DNA of 64,000 nt from Streptomyces sp. Je 1-332 (GTDB lineage Bacteria > Actinomycetota > Actinomycetes > Streptomycetales > Streptomycetaceae): NCBI RefSeq assembly GCF_040730185.1, contig NZ_CP160402.1, positions 2,542,001 to 2,606,000 of the forward strand, read 5' to 3'. This document shows positions 28,100 through 36,140 of the stretch, piece by piece; the stretch's first letter is position 1; every line of letters starts with the position of its first letter. Position numbers and translations under genes: made by a program. The notes under the pieces are model-generated. The model made no database searches and was not told the DNA's origin. It saw only the letters and a list, made by a program, of their open reading frames with translations.

Positions 28100-28233
28100 G
28101 CTCAGATGAGCGGATCATTCTCAGATGTGAGTTCACCTCATGAATGATCGAGCGGTGGCACTGAGTGCCACCCCTTGGAGAAGTGCAGTCACCCCTGAAA
28201 GCGCTCATCTGAGCGCAACACCTATCAGGGGTG
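28100..28233. promoter_or_regulatory. Nested inverted repeats: multi-operator or structured RNA
   Basis: GCTCAGATGAGC (28100-28111) is the reverse complement of GCTCATCTGAGC (28203-28214). Between them lie GATCATTC/GAATGATC (28113-28120/28142-28149) and the dyad GGTGGCACTGAGTGCCACC (28154-28172). CACCCCTGA (28190-28198) pairs with TCAGGGGTG (28225-28233) around GCGCTCATCTGAGCGC (28201-28216). The pairings are mutually compatible only in part, suggesting alternative folds or several protein sites. Confidence 0.55.
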
Positions 28234-28351
28234 GCGAGAATCACGCCGTTTGAAGCGGCTGGATGTCAGCATCCGGACGCGCCGCGAGACGATTCGCGCG
28301 CGGGTCGGACGCCGCTCGCGCGTCGAGCGGGGCAGGGAACGCCGACAGAAC

Positions 28352-28373
28352 GGCCCGCGGCGCACCGCGGGCC
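28352..28373 (-). terminator. Terminator hairpin of dusB
   Basis: GGCCCGCGG and CCGCGGGCC form a 9-bp all-matched stem with a 4-nt loop, starting 46 bases after the dusB stop on the minus strand. Confidence 0.7.
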
Positions 28374-28419
28374 GGGATACGGGAAGGTCGTTCAGGCCAA
28401 ATCTCGCGCGGGGCGCGGT

Positions 28420-29550
28420 TCAGCCGCCCGACGTGTCCAGCTCCGCGTCCTCGCTGATGCCCGCGCAGTCGTACGGGTCCTTCAGCCAGCCGTCCGGCAG
28501 GACAACGCGGTTGTTGCCCGACGTACGGCCACGCGGACCGTCCGCTCCCGCGGGCCACCCCTGGTCGAGGTCCAGCTCGCCGAGCCCGTCCTCCAGCTCC
28601 GCGAGCGACGAGGTGATCGCGAGACGCTTGCGCATCTCCGAGCCGACCGCGAACCCCTTCAGGTACCAGGCCACGTGCTTGCGGAAGTCGATGACACCGC
28701 GCGCCTCGTCACCGATCCACTCGCCGAGCAGGGTCGCGTGCCGCAGCATGACGGCGGCGACCTCGCGCAGGTCGGGCGCCTTGGGCGCGCCCGTGCCCTC
28801 GAAGGCGGCGACCAGGTCGCCGAAGAGCCAGGGGCGGCCGAGGCAGCCGCGGCCCACGACGACGCCGTCGCAGCCGGTCTCCTTCATCATCCGCACCGCG
28901 TCGGCGGCGGACCAGATGTCGCCGTTGCCGAGCACCGGGATCTCGGGGACGTGCTCCTTGAGGCGGGCGATGGCGTCCCAGTCGGCGGTGCCGCCGTAGT
29001 GCTGGGCGGCGGTGCGGCCGTGCAGCGCGATCGCCGTGACGCCCTCCTCGACGGCGATACGGCCCGCGTCGAGGAAGGTGATGTGCTCGTCGTTGATGCC
29101 CTTGCGCATCTTCATCGTGACGGGCAGGTCCCCGGCGCCGCTGACCGCCTCACGGAGGATCGCGCGAAGCAGCGGCCTCTTGTACGGGAGCGCGGAGCCG
29201 CCGCCCTTGCGGGTGACCTTGGGGACGGGGCAGCCGAAGTTCAGGTCGATGTGGTCGGCGAGGTCCTCCTCGGCGATCATGCGGACCGCCTTGCCGACCG
29301 TCGCCGGGTCGACGCCGTACAGCTGGATGGACCGCGGCTTCTCGGTCTCGTCGAAGTGGATCAGCTGCATGGTCTTCTCGTTGCGCTCGACCAGCGCCCG
29401 AGTGGTGATCATCTCGCTGACGAAGAGGCCCTTGCCCCCGCTGAACTCCCGGCACAGCGTCCGGAACGGCGCGTTCGTGATGCCCGCCATGGGCGCGAGC
29501 ACGACGGGCGGCCGCACGGCGTGCGGGCCGATCTGAAGCTGGGGCTCCAT
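28420..29550 (-). CDS. dusB: tRNA-dihydrouridine synthase (DusB/NifR3 family)
   Basis: FMN/NADPH enzyme reducing specific uridines in tRNA. 376 residues. TIM-barrel signatures are VLAPMAGITNAPFRTLCREF, IQLYGVDPATVGKA, DLNFGCPVPKVTRKGGGSAL (with the catalytic Cys), HGRTAAQHYGG, LGNGDIWSA and GVVVGRGCLGRPWLF. A helical C-terminal domain with HVAWYLKGF follows. ATG 29550 gives the family N-terminus (MEPQLQIG); GGAGG lies 11 bases upstream. The frame is open further upstream but only through Arg/Val repeats. Confidence 0.95.
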   Translation of the reverse strand: MEPQLQIGPHAVRPPVVLAPMAGITNAPFRTLCREFSGGKGLFVSEMITTRALVERNEKTMQLIHFDETEKPRSIQLYGVDPATVGKAVRMIAEEDLADHIDLNFGCPVPKVTRKGGGSALPYKRPLLRAILREAVSGAGDLPVTMKMRKGINDEHITFLDAGRIAVEEGVTAIALHGRTAAQHYGGTADWDAIARLKEHVPEIPVLGNGDIWSAADAVRMMKETGCDGVVVGRGCLGRPWLFGDLVAAFEGTGAPKAPDLREVAAVMLRHATLLGEWIGDEARGVIDFRKHVAWYLKGFAVGSEMRKRLAITSSLAELEDGLGELDLDQGWPAGADGPRGRTSGNNRVVLPDGWLKDPYDCAGISEDAELDTSGG

Positions 29551-29599
29551 GGCGGGGGAATCCTCCGGGGCGAGCTGTTCTGAAGCGTGGGCAGACCTC

Positions 29600-30562
29600 T
29601 TATTGTCCCTCATCCACGCGCATGCCCTCACGCGTGGCCGGACGAGTGCCCTCACGCGTGGCCGGACGAGTGCCCGCGCGGCTGCCCACACGCCCGGCCT
29701 GTACCAGCCGATGCAGCTTCTCCGTGGCCGCCTGCGAGCGCGCGTCCGCCGGGACGTACGTCCCCAGGCGCGGGCCCTCGGCCGGGCCGAGCCACAGCCC
29801 GTGGTACGTGAAGTGCAGCGGCCCCACGACCGAGTTGTTGAACCGTTTGGACTGGTCCACCGCCTGCATCACCTCGTGCCGCTCCCACAGTTCACGGAAC
29901 TCCGGCGAGGCCATGCGCAACCTCCTCAGGAGCGTCTTCCACGCCGGGTCCGCGAGATGCCCCGCCATCCGAGCCCGGAACCTCGCCACCATCCTGCGCA
30001 TCGTCTCCTCCCGGTCCTCCATGGCGGCCTGCCAGGCGGGGTGCGTGAAGGTGAGCCACATGCAGTTGCGGTCCTCGGGCGGCAGCACGTCGAGGTCGGT
30101 GAGGAGGTTCGCGTACGTCGCGTTGCAGGCGAGGATGTCGTAGCGGGAGTTCTGCACACAGGCCGGGTACGGCTCCAGCTGCGTGACGATGCGCAGCAGG
30201 CCCTGCGGGACCGACGCGGTCTCGGCTGCCGGGGAGGGGTCGGCGGTGCCCGCCAGCTGGAAGAGGTGGGCGCGCTCGCCGGCGTCCAGCATCAGGGCGC
30301 GGCACAGCGCGTCGAGCACCTGGGCCGAGACGTGGATGGCGCGGCCCTGCTCCAGCCACGTGTACCAGGTGACGCCCACCGTCGAGAGGTGCGCGACCTC
30401 CTCCCGGCGCAGGCCCGGCGTGCGGCGGCGCGGGCCGCGGGGCAGGCCCGCCTGCTCCGGGGTGATGCGCTCGCGGCGGCTGCGCAGGAAGTCGGCGAGC
30501 TCGCTGCGGCGGATACGGTCGGGCTGCTGCTGCTGCGGCGTCGGCGGCACTGCGGTGTCCAT
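29600..30562 (-). CDS. XRE-family regulator with MmyB-like ligand domain
   Basis: 320 residues. The N-terminal HTH (ELADFLRSRRERITPEQAGLP, GLRREEVAHLSTVGVTWYTWLEQGR) is followed by an MmyB-like PAS-type domain (ACVQNSRYDILACNATYANLL, NCMWLTFTHPAWQAAMEDREE, FRELWERHEVMQ, GPLHFTYHGLWLG). Members often regulate a divergent efflux or oxidoreductase gene and may bind fatty-acid-like ligands. It is divergent from an MFS exporter with repeated GGTACCAGG sites between. The C-terminus ends in an 8-residue tandem repeat (TRPATREG) from a 24-bp DNA repeat. ATG 30562 is used. Confidence 0.92.
   Translation of the reverse strand: MDTAVPPTPQQQQPDRIRRSELADFLRSRRERITPEQAGLPRGPRRRTPGLRREEVAHLSTVGVTWYTWLEQGRAIHVSAQVLDALCRALMLDAGERAHLFQLAGTADPSPAAETASVPQGLLRIVTQLEPYPACVQNSRYDILACNATYANLLTDLDVLPPEDRNCMWLTFTHPAWQAAMEDREETMRRMVARFRARMAGHLADPAWKTLLRRLRMASPEFRELWERHEVMQAVDQSKRFNNSVVGPLHFTYHGLWLGPAEGPRLGTYVPADARSQAATEKLHRLVQAGRVGSRAGTRPATREGTRPATREGMRVDEGQ
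29623..29680. repeat. 24-bp tandem repeat in the 3' end of the MmyB-type gene
   Basis: Two identical 24-bp units (29623-29646, 29647-29670) and part of a third encode an eight-residue repeat at the regulator's C-terminus. In-frame length suggests tolerated slippage. Confidence 0.75.
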
Positions 30563-30615
30563 GGGATCAGCTTGCCCGCCCGTGACTGCCCCGGCGACCC
30601 TGTTTCCAGGTAGTA

Positions 30616-30648
30616 CAGGTACCAGGATAAAGAGACTCTGGTACCAGG
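30616..30648. promoter_or_regulatory. Paired GGTACCAGG operator between the regulator and MFS gene
   Basis: GGTACCAGG occurs at 30618-30626 and 30640-30648, 22 bp apart (two helical turns). Each contains the palindrome GGTACC. A related CCAGGTAGTAC precedes them. They occupy the middle of the 112-bp divergent spacer. Confidence 0.6.
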
Positions 30649-30674
30649 CTGGCGATACGACGACCGTCATACTC

Positions 30675-32222
30675 GTGAACCTCACCAACTCCACGGCCCG
30701 CGCCTTGAAGCCCACCGCGCCGCCCTGCGGGCCCACGTCGGCCGGCGGGCCCGCGCCCACCGACGAGCCCGCGGCAGCCCACCAACCCGCGCCGCCCGAC
30801 CGACCCACGGCAGCCGACCGGCCCGCAGGGAACGCCTCCCCCGCCCTCACCCCCCTCGGCCTCGTCACCATCCTGCTCGGCGCCGCGCTCCCGATGATCG
30901 ACTTCTTCATCGTCAACGTCGCCCTGCCCAGCATCGAACACGACCTGCACGCGTCCCCCGCCACCCTGGAGATGGTCGTCGCGGGCTACGCCGTCGCGTA
31001 CGCCGTGCTGCTCGTGCTCGGCGGGCGGCTCGGCGACACGTACGGGCGCCGCAGGCTCTTCCTCTGGGGCGTCGCCGCCTTCGGCGTGACCTCGCTGGCC
31101 TGCGGGCTCGCGCCCGGCGCCTGGTGGCTGGTGGGTGCGCGCGTCGCCCAGGGCGCGGCCTCCGCGCTGATGCTGCCGCAGGTCCTCGCCACCATCCACG
31201 CGACGACGCGGGGCGAGCGGCGCTCGAAGGCGGTCGCCCTCTACGGCTCGGTCGGCGGCATCTCCATCGTCCTGGGTCAGGTGCTCGGCGGCGTCCTGGT
31301 CTCCGCCGACCTGGCCGGCACCGGATGGCGCGCGGTGTTCCTGGTGAACGCGCCCGTCGCGGTCGTCGCCCTGCTCCTCGCCGTGCGTTCGGTGCCGGAC
31401 AGCCGGGCCGAGCAGGCCACTCGTAGCGACGTCGGCGGCGCGCTGCTGCTCGCCGCGTCCCTGATCGCGCTGTTGCTGCCGCTGACCGAGGGGCGGGCCG
31501 CGGGCTGGCCGCTGTGGTCGGTGCTCTCCCTGGTCGCCTCGCCGTTCCTGGCCTGGGCGTTCGCCCGCGTCGAACTGCGGGCCGAACGCACCGGCGGCAG
31601 CCCGCTGCTGCCTCCGTCGCTGCTGCGCGAACCCGGCGTACGGATGGGGCTCGCCGTCGGCCTGCCCATCTTCACCGGCTTCGCAGGGTGGATGTTCGTC
31701 AGCGCGGTCACGCTCCAGCAGTGGCTCGGCTTCAGCCCCCTGAAGTCCGGGCTGACCCTGATCCCCATGGGGGTCGCGCAGTTCGCCTCGTCCATGCTCG
31801 CCCCGCGCCTGGTGACGCTGCTCGGCAGCCGCGCCATGACGCTGTGCGCCCTGGTCCACGGCACCGGCCTCGCGATCCTCGCCCTGACGGTGCTGTGGAC
31901 CCCGTACGCCTCGTTGAGCCCGCTCGTCCTCGCCCCCGGTCTCGCCCTGTGCGGCCTCGGCCAGGGCGTGCAGCTCGCCCTCTACTACCGCATCGTGCTG
32001 GCCGCGGTGCCGGCGTCACGGGCGGGCGCGGGCAGCGGCCTCGCGGCCACGGTCCAGCAGTCGTGCCTGGCCATCGGCGTCGCCACCCTCGGCTCGCTGT
32101 TCCTGGCCCTGGTGCCGGGCCTCGGCATGCGCACCGCGTTCGCGACCGTCCTCGCGGTACAACTGGCCGGTCTGCTCGGCCTCGCCCTGCTGAGCCTGCG
32201 ACTGCCGCGGAGGCTGGGCTGA
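30675..32222 (+). CDS. MFS transporter, DHA2-type (14 TM) drug exporter
   Basis: 515 residues. A Pro/Ala-rich cytoplasmic N-terminus (~55 residues) is followed by 14 predicted TM helices. Motifs are DFFIVNVALPSIEHDL (motif D1 of DHA2), LGGRLGDTYGRRRLFLWG (motif A) and GSVGGISIVLGQVLGGVLV (motif C of drug antiporters). It is a likely proton-coupled exporter in the cytoplasmic membrane, controlled by the divergent MmyB-type regulator. GTG 30675 is the most downstream start that keeps the linker; no clear ribosome-binding site is seen. Confidence 0.88.
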   Translation: MNLTNSTARALKPTAPPCGPTSAGGPAPTDEPAAAHQPAPPDRPTAADRPAGNASPALTPLGLVTILLGAALPMIDFFIVNVALPSIEHDLHASPATLEMVVAGYAVAYAVLLVLGGRLGDTYGRRRLFLWGVAAFGVTSLACGLAPGAWWLVGARVAQGAASALMLPQVLATIHATTRGERRSKAVALYGSVGGISIVLGQVLGGVLVSADLAGTGWRAVFLVNAPVAVVALLLAVRSVPDSRAEQATRSDVGGALLLAASLIALLLPLTEGRAAGWPLWSVLSLVASPFLAWAFARVELRAERTGGSPLLPPSLLREPGVRMGLAVGLPIFTGFAGWMFVSAVTLQQWLGFSPLKSGLTLIPMGVAQFASSMLAPRLVTLLGSRAMTLCALVHGTGLAILALTVLWTPYASLSPLVLAPGLALCGLGQGVQLALYYRIVLAAVPASRAGAGSGLAATVQQSCLAIGVATLGSLFLALVPGLGMRTAFATVLAVQLAGLLGLALLSLRLPRRLG

Positions 32223-32255
32223 GGGCGCCCGCCGCCCGGGGACCTCTCGCCGGCG

Positions 32256-32303
32256 GGACACCGGGCGGGACATCGGACGGGACATCGGACGGGACATCGG
32301 ACG
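32256..32303. repeat. 12-bp tandem repeat (GGGACATCGGAC), four copies
   Basis: Three perfect units (32268-32303) and one degenerate unit (32256-32267) lie between the two MFS genes. They are non-coding and probably slippage-derived. Confidence 0.8.
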
Positions 32304-32352
32304 GGATATACGTACGCCCCCGCCCGCAGAAGCGACCCGCAGCCGGCCGAGT

Positions 32353-32358
32353 TACCGT
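32353..32358 (+). promoter_or_regulatory. Candidate -10 (TACCGT), leaderless second MFS gene
   Basis: TACCGT lies seven bases before ATG 32366, giving this exporter its own promoter separate from the upstream MFS gene. Confidence 0.5.
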
Positions 32359-32365
32359 CGAACTC

Positions 32366-33847
32366 ATGCCCAAGCAAGAGCTCACGCACCGCCGACGCAT
32401 GCTCGTTCTCGCGATCTGCTGCATGAGCCTGCTCATCGTCAGCCTCGACAACACCGTCCTGAACGTCGCCCTGCCGTCCATGGCGCGGGAGTTCGGCACC
32501 AGCATCTCGGGCATGCAGTGGACCATCGACGCCTACACCCTCGTACTCGCCGCGCTCCTCATGCTCGCGGGGTCGACGGCGGACCGCGTCGGGCGCCGGA
32601 AGATCTTCAAGATCGGCCTGGTGATCTTCACGCTCGCCTCGGTGGCCTGCTCGCTCGCGCCCAACCTGGAGTCCCTCGTGGCCTTCCGCATGGCGCAGGC
32701 GGTCGGCGGCTCCATGCTCAACCCGGTCGCGATGTCGATCATCACCAACACGTTCACCGAGCCGCGCGAACGGGCCCGCGCCATCGGCGTCTGGGGCGGG
32801 GTCGTCGGCATCTCCATGGCGGCGGGCCCGCTCGTGGGCGGCCTCCTGGTGGACTCCGTCGGCTGGCGCTCCATCTTCTGGGTCAACCTGCCGGTGGGCC
32901 TCGCGGCGCTGCTCCTCACCATCCGGTACGTCCCCGAGTCCCGCGCCCCCAAGCCGCGGCGCCCCGACCCCGTGGGCCAGCTCCTGGTGATGATGCTGCT
33001 GGGCTCCCTGACGTTCGCGATCATCGAGGCGCCGACGGCGGGCTGGACCTCGCCGCTGATCATCGCGTGCGCGGGAGCCGCGCTACTGGCCCTCCTCGGC
33101 CTCCTCGCCTACGAGCCGCGCCGGACGGACCCCCTCATCGACCTGCGCTTCTTCGGCTCGGCGCCGTTCAGCGGGGCGACGGTCATCGCGGTCTGCGCCT
33201 TCGCCGCGCTGGGCGGATTCCTCTTCCTCTCCACGCTCTACCTCCAGAACGTACGCGGCCTGAACGCCCTTGACGCGGGCGTGTGGATGCTGCCGATGGC
33301 CGCGATGACGCTGATCTGCGCCCCGCTGTCGGGCCGCCTGGTCGGCAGCCGGGGCCCACGCCTTTCCCTGCTCGTCGCGGGGGTCGCGATGACGGCGTCC
33401 GGGGTCCTCTTCGCCGCCTTCGACGCGGAGACCACGAACGCGACGCTCTTCCTCGGCTACGTCCTCTTCGGCCTCGGCTTCGGCTTCGTGAACGCGCCCA
33501 TCACGAACACCGCCGTCTCCGGAATGCCCCGTTCCCAGGCGGGCGTCGCCGCCGCCGTGGCCTCCACGAGCCGCCAGATCGGCCAGACGCTCGGCGTCGC
33601 GGTCATCGGCGCGGTCCTGGCATCGGGGGTGGGGTCTTCGTCGTACGCGGCCACCTTCACCGAGGCGAGCCGCCCCGCCTGGTGGATCATCGCGAGCTGC
33701 GGCCTCGCGGTCCTGCTCCTGGGCGCGCTGACCAGCGGCCACTGGGCGAGGAGAACGGCCCAGCGGACAGCGGCCCGCCTGGAGGCCACGCCCCAGGAAG
33801 GCGCCGCGACCCCGACCCACCCGAACCAGCGCTCGGCACGGCCTTGA
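32366..33847 (+). CDS. MFS transporter, DHA2-type (14 TM), second copy
   Basis: 493 residues with 14 predicted TM helices. VSLDNTVLNVALPSMAREF (motif D1), LAGSTADRVGRRKIFKIG (motif A) and WGGVVGISMAAGPLVGGLLV (motif C) mark an EmrB/QacA-like exporter. It is related to but clearly distinct from the MFS protein just upstream, so the pair is not a recent duplication. The hydrophilic C-terminus ends in Pro/Thr/Ala-rich sequence. Substrate unknown. Confidence 0.9.
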   Translation: MPKQELTHRRRMLVLAICCMSLLIVSLDNTVLNVALPSMAREFGTSISGMQWTIDAYTLVLAALLMLAGSTADRVGRRKIFKIGLVIFTLASVACSLAPNLESLVAFRMAQAVGGSMLNPVAMSIITNTFTEPRERARAIGVWGGVVGISMAAGPLVGGLLVDSVGWRSIFWVNLPVGLAALLLTIRYVPESRAPKPRRPDPVGQLLVMMLLGSLTFAIIEAPTAGWTSPLIIACAGAALLALLGLLAYEPRRTDPLIDLRFFGSAPFSGATVIAVCAFAALGGFLFLSTLYLQNVRGLNALDAGVWMLPMAAMTLICAPLSGRLVGSRGPRLSLLVAGVAMTASGVLFAAFDAETTNATLFLGYVLFGLGFGFVNAPITNTAVSGMPRSQAGVAAAVASTSRQIGQTLGVAVIGAVLASGVGSSSYAATFTEASRPAWWIIASCGLAVLLLGALTSGHWARRTAQRTAARLEATPQEGAATPTHPNQRSARP

Positions 33848-33966
33848 ACGGCAACGGCAGCGGCAACAGCTGCGGTAACGGCTGTGGCTGACGGCGCTGC
33901 GGCAACGGCTCCAGACGCCGGAAGGCACTTCGTCCGAAAACGACGGCCGCCCTCCACCCCCGGGGC

Positions 33967-33972
33967 TACGCT
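33967..33972 (+). promoter_or_regulatory. Candidate -10 (TACGCT), leaderless phosphatase-like gene
   Basis: TACGCT is six bases before GTG 33979; no ribosome-binding site. Confidence 0.5.
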
Positions 33973-33978
33973 CGCGCC

Positions 33979-34410
33979 GTGACCACGACTTGGGAAACAA
34001 CTGCATCAGGCGTCCTGCGCCTTCCCTCCGGCCGGCTGATCCGGGGCCGGGGGCTGCGCCGTCCTGTTCCGGAAGGGCTCACACCCGACTTCGCGCTGTA
34101 CCTCCTGGGCAAGGAGCCACCCACGGTTGCCTGGGAATCCCGCTGGCTGCGCTGGCCGGACTTCCGGCTACCGGCCGACCGCACGGCGACGACCGCCGCC
34201 CTGCGCGAGGCGCTGGAGCGGGCCGATACGGAGCGGGTCGAGATCGCGTGCAGTGGGGGGCAGGGGCGTACGGGGACGGCGCTGGCGTGCATCGCGGTTC
34301 TGGACGGGGTGCCGAGCACGGAGGCGGTGGCGTATGTGCGGGAGCACTACGCGCCACGGGCGGTGGAGACGCCGTGGCAGAAGCGGTTCGTAGCCAAGTT
34401 CCAGTCGTAG
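33979..34410 (+). CDS. Protein-tyrosine-phosphatase-like protein (Cx5R family)
   Basis: 143 residues with the P-loop IACSGGQGRTGTALACIAVL: C91 and R97 fit the Cys-x5-Arg signature of dual-specificity and tyrosine phosphatases. A candidate general-acid Asp is in RWPDFRLPAD (D61). It is close to the minimal size for the fold. Target unknown. The stop codon lies inside a 17-bp tandem repeat, so its last residues (VAKFQS) are repeat-encoded and the length may vary between strains. The membrane protein at 34547 is downstream on the same strand. Confidence 0.85.
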   Translation: MTTTWETTASGVLRLPSGRLIRGRGLRRPVPEGLTPDFALYLLGKEPPTVAWESRWLRWPDFRLPADRTATTAALREALERADTERVEIACSGGQGRTGTALACIAVLDGVPSTEAVAYVREHYAPRAVETPWQKRFVAKFQS

Positions 34411-34457
34411 CCAAGTTCCAGTCATAGCTAAGTTCCAGTCGTAGCCAAGCTCCAGCA
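34390..34457. repeat. 17-bp tandem repeat spanning the phosphatase stop codon
   Basis: GTAGCCAAGTTCCAGTC repeats at 34390-34406, 34407-34423 and 34424-34440 (two changes), with a fourth degenerate copy from 34441 and a stray GTAGCCAAGTCC near 34470. Each unit contains an in-register TAG, so slippage would move the stop of the upstream gene. Confidence 0.8.
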
Positions 34458-34546
34458 GTCACAGTTCCCGTAGCCAAGTCCCCATGGAACTCGCGCAGTT
34501 CCAGTCAGGAGAGAGATCACTACAGGGAGATCACTACTCTGCACGG

Positions 34547-36103
34547 GTGCTCTCCTACGACGAGTTGACTTCACCGGAACGTGAGCTGTGGGACGCGTTC
34601 CCCGAGGGGCGCCGCGTGGACCTGCGCGCGGGCGTGCCCGAGGACGACCGAGTTGCCGATGGCGGGCGGTGGGGCCCGGGACGGACGGTGCGGGCCGCCG
34701 TGATCGCGGCCCTCCTGCTGGGCGCGAACACCCCGCAGCCGGGCGCCGTCGCATGTCTTCGGCTCGCCGGTGCGCGGATATCCGGGCGCCTCAACCTGGC
34801 CGGCGCGCAGATCGCTCACGCCTTGTGGCTCGAGGACTGCTCGTTCGAGGAATCGGTCGACCTTCTCGGGGCGTCGACGCAGACGATCGTGATCACCGGC
34901 AGTCGGACGCCGGGCATCGAAGCCGACGCGGCCCGCATCGAGGGCAACCTCGACCTGCGGCGATCCGTCATGGAAGGCGGCTTCTCCTCACCCTTCAACC
35001 ACGAGAACACCGCTCTGTCGCTGAGCGACGCCCACGTGACGGGCGGCGTGCTCCTCAACGACGCCGAGTTCAACGTGCCCGGGGGGTGGGCCGTGTCCGC
35101 CGGGGGCCTGGCCATGGAAGGGGGCGTCTTCTGCAAGGGCGGGTTCACGGCGCGGGGTGAAGTGCGTTTCGTCGGCGCGCAGTTGCCGGGCGGGCTCTTC
35201 ATGCAGGGCGCACACCTGGCAGGTCCTGGACCGCACGGGGTGGCGCTCTCTTTGGACAACGCCGTGGTCTCGACGCTCCATCTCTCCAAGGGGTTCACCG
35301 CGAACGGGACCCTACGGCTGCGGGGCGCCCAGATCTCGGACAACCTCACCTTCGACGGAGCAGTCCTGAACGGCCCTCCCGACGGCGGCGGCCCGGCCCT
35401 GTTCGCCCCGCTGATGCAGGCGGTCGAGTTCCGTCTCACCCCCGCCCTGACCCCGTCCGCCCCGCTGGACCTGCGGGGTGCGCAGGTCTCCTACCTGCAC
35501 GAGAACCAGTGGAGCTGGCCGGATGTGGTGGAGCTGGACGGCTTCGGCTACGGCTCCATCAAGTCGGCGGAGGCGGGTGAACGGCAGGACGGCGCGGGGC
35601 ACCGGGAGTCCGCGGCCCACCGCGTGGCGTGGCTGCGACGCAGCCCGGGCTACAGCCCGCAGCCGTACGAGCAGTTGGCGAGCTGGTACCGGACGATCGG
35701 CCACGACGACGACGCCCGCCGGGTGCTCCTGGCCAAACAGCGTCACCGGCGCCGCGCCCTGACCCTGCCGGCGCGCGCCTGGGGCCATCTGCTCGACGCG
35801 ACGGTCGGCTACGGGTACCGGCCATGGCTGGCCGGTGTCTGGCTCCTGACGCTCACCCTGCTGGGCACCCTGATCTTCGGCGCGCACACTCCAAGCCCGG
35901 TGAAGCCGGGCGAGGGCGCTCCGTTCCAGCCAGTCGTCTACACGCTCGACCTCCTGATCCCCATCGGCGGCCTGGGCCAGCGCACGGCCTGGTACTGGAC
36001 GGACGCCGGCCCCCAAGGGCTGGCCTACCTGCTGGTGGCTCTGGGCTGGGTACTGACAACCGCACTCATCGCGGGCGTCACCCGCACCCTGCAGAGGAAC
36101 TAG
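34547..36103 (+). CDS. Repeat-rich membrane protein, unknown function (paralogue of 47030 gene)
   Basis: 518 residues. Residues ~60-330 consist of beta-helix-like repeats around LxLxGAxIxGxLxL (LRLAGARISGRLNLAGAQI, LRLRGAQISDNLTFDGAVL), resembling pentapeptide-repeat folds. A conserved segment PYEQLASWYRTIGHDDDARRVLLAKQ follows. The C-terminus has two or three hydrophobic segments around VVYTLDLLIPIGGLGQ and LAYLLVALGWVLTTALIAGV. Databases often call such proteins membrane-associated oxidoreductases, but no redox motif is visible. GTG 34547 follows TACTCT by six bases and aligns with the paralogue's start; ATG 34484 is the alternative. Confidence 0.8.
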   Translation: MLSYDELTSPERELWDAFPEGRRVDLRAGVPEDDRVADGGRWGPGRTVRAAVIAALLLGANTPQPGAVACLRLAGARISGRLNLAGAQIAHALWLEDCSFEESVDLLGASTQTIVITGSRTPGIEADAARIEGNLDLRRSVMEGGFSSPFNHENTALSLSDAHVTGGVLLNDAEFNVPGGWAVSAGGLAMEGGVFCKGGFTARGEVRFVGAQLPGGLFMQGAHLAGPGPHGVALSLDNAVVSTLHLSKGFTANGTLRLRGAQISDNLTFDGAVLNGPPDGGGPALFAPLMQAVEFRLTPALTPSAPLDLRGAQVSYLHENQWSWPDVVELDGFGYGSIKSAEAGERQDGAGHRESAAHRVAWLRRSPGYSPQPYEQLASWYRTIGHDDDARRVLLAKQRHRRRALTLPARAWGHLLDATVGYGYRPWLAGVWLLTLTLLGTLIFGAHTPSPVKPGEGAPFQPVVYTLDLLIPIGGLGQRTAWYWTDAGPQGLAYLLVALGWVLTTALIAGVTRTLQRN

Positions 36104-36140
36104 CATCCTGACACCAGAGGGTCGAAGCCCGGGGGGACTT

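Larger units (their letters stand above)
27898..28419. other. 522-bp gene-free, dyad-rich region between dusB and ppdK
   Basis: It holds the presumed ppdK promoter, three copies of GATCATTC (28050-28057, 28113-28120, inverted at 28142-28149), several palindromes between 28100 and 28233, and the dusB terminator (28352-28373). No gene is supported, but a structured RNA is possible at 28100-28233. Confidence 0.6.

Noticed and set aside
30675..33847. The two MFS genes as a recent tandem duplication
   Set aside because: They share family motifs but diverge strongly throughout, and the second has its own promoter.
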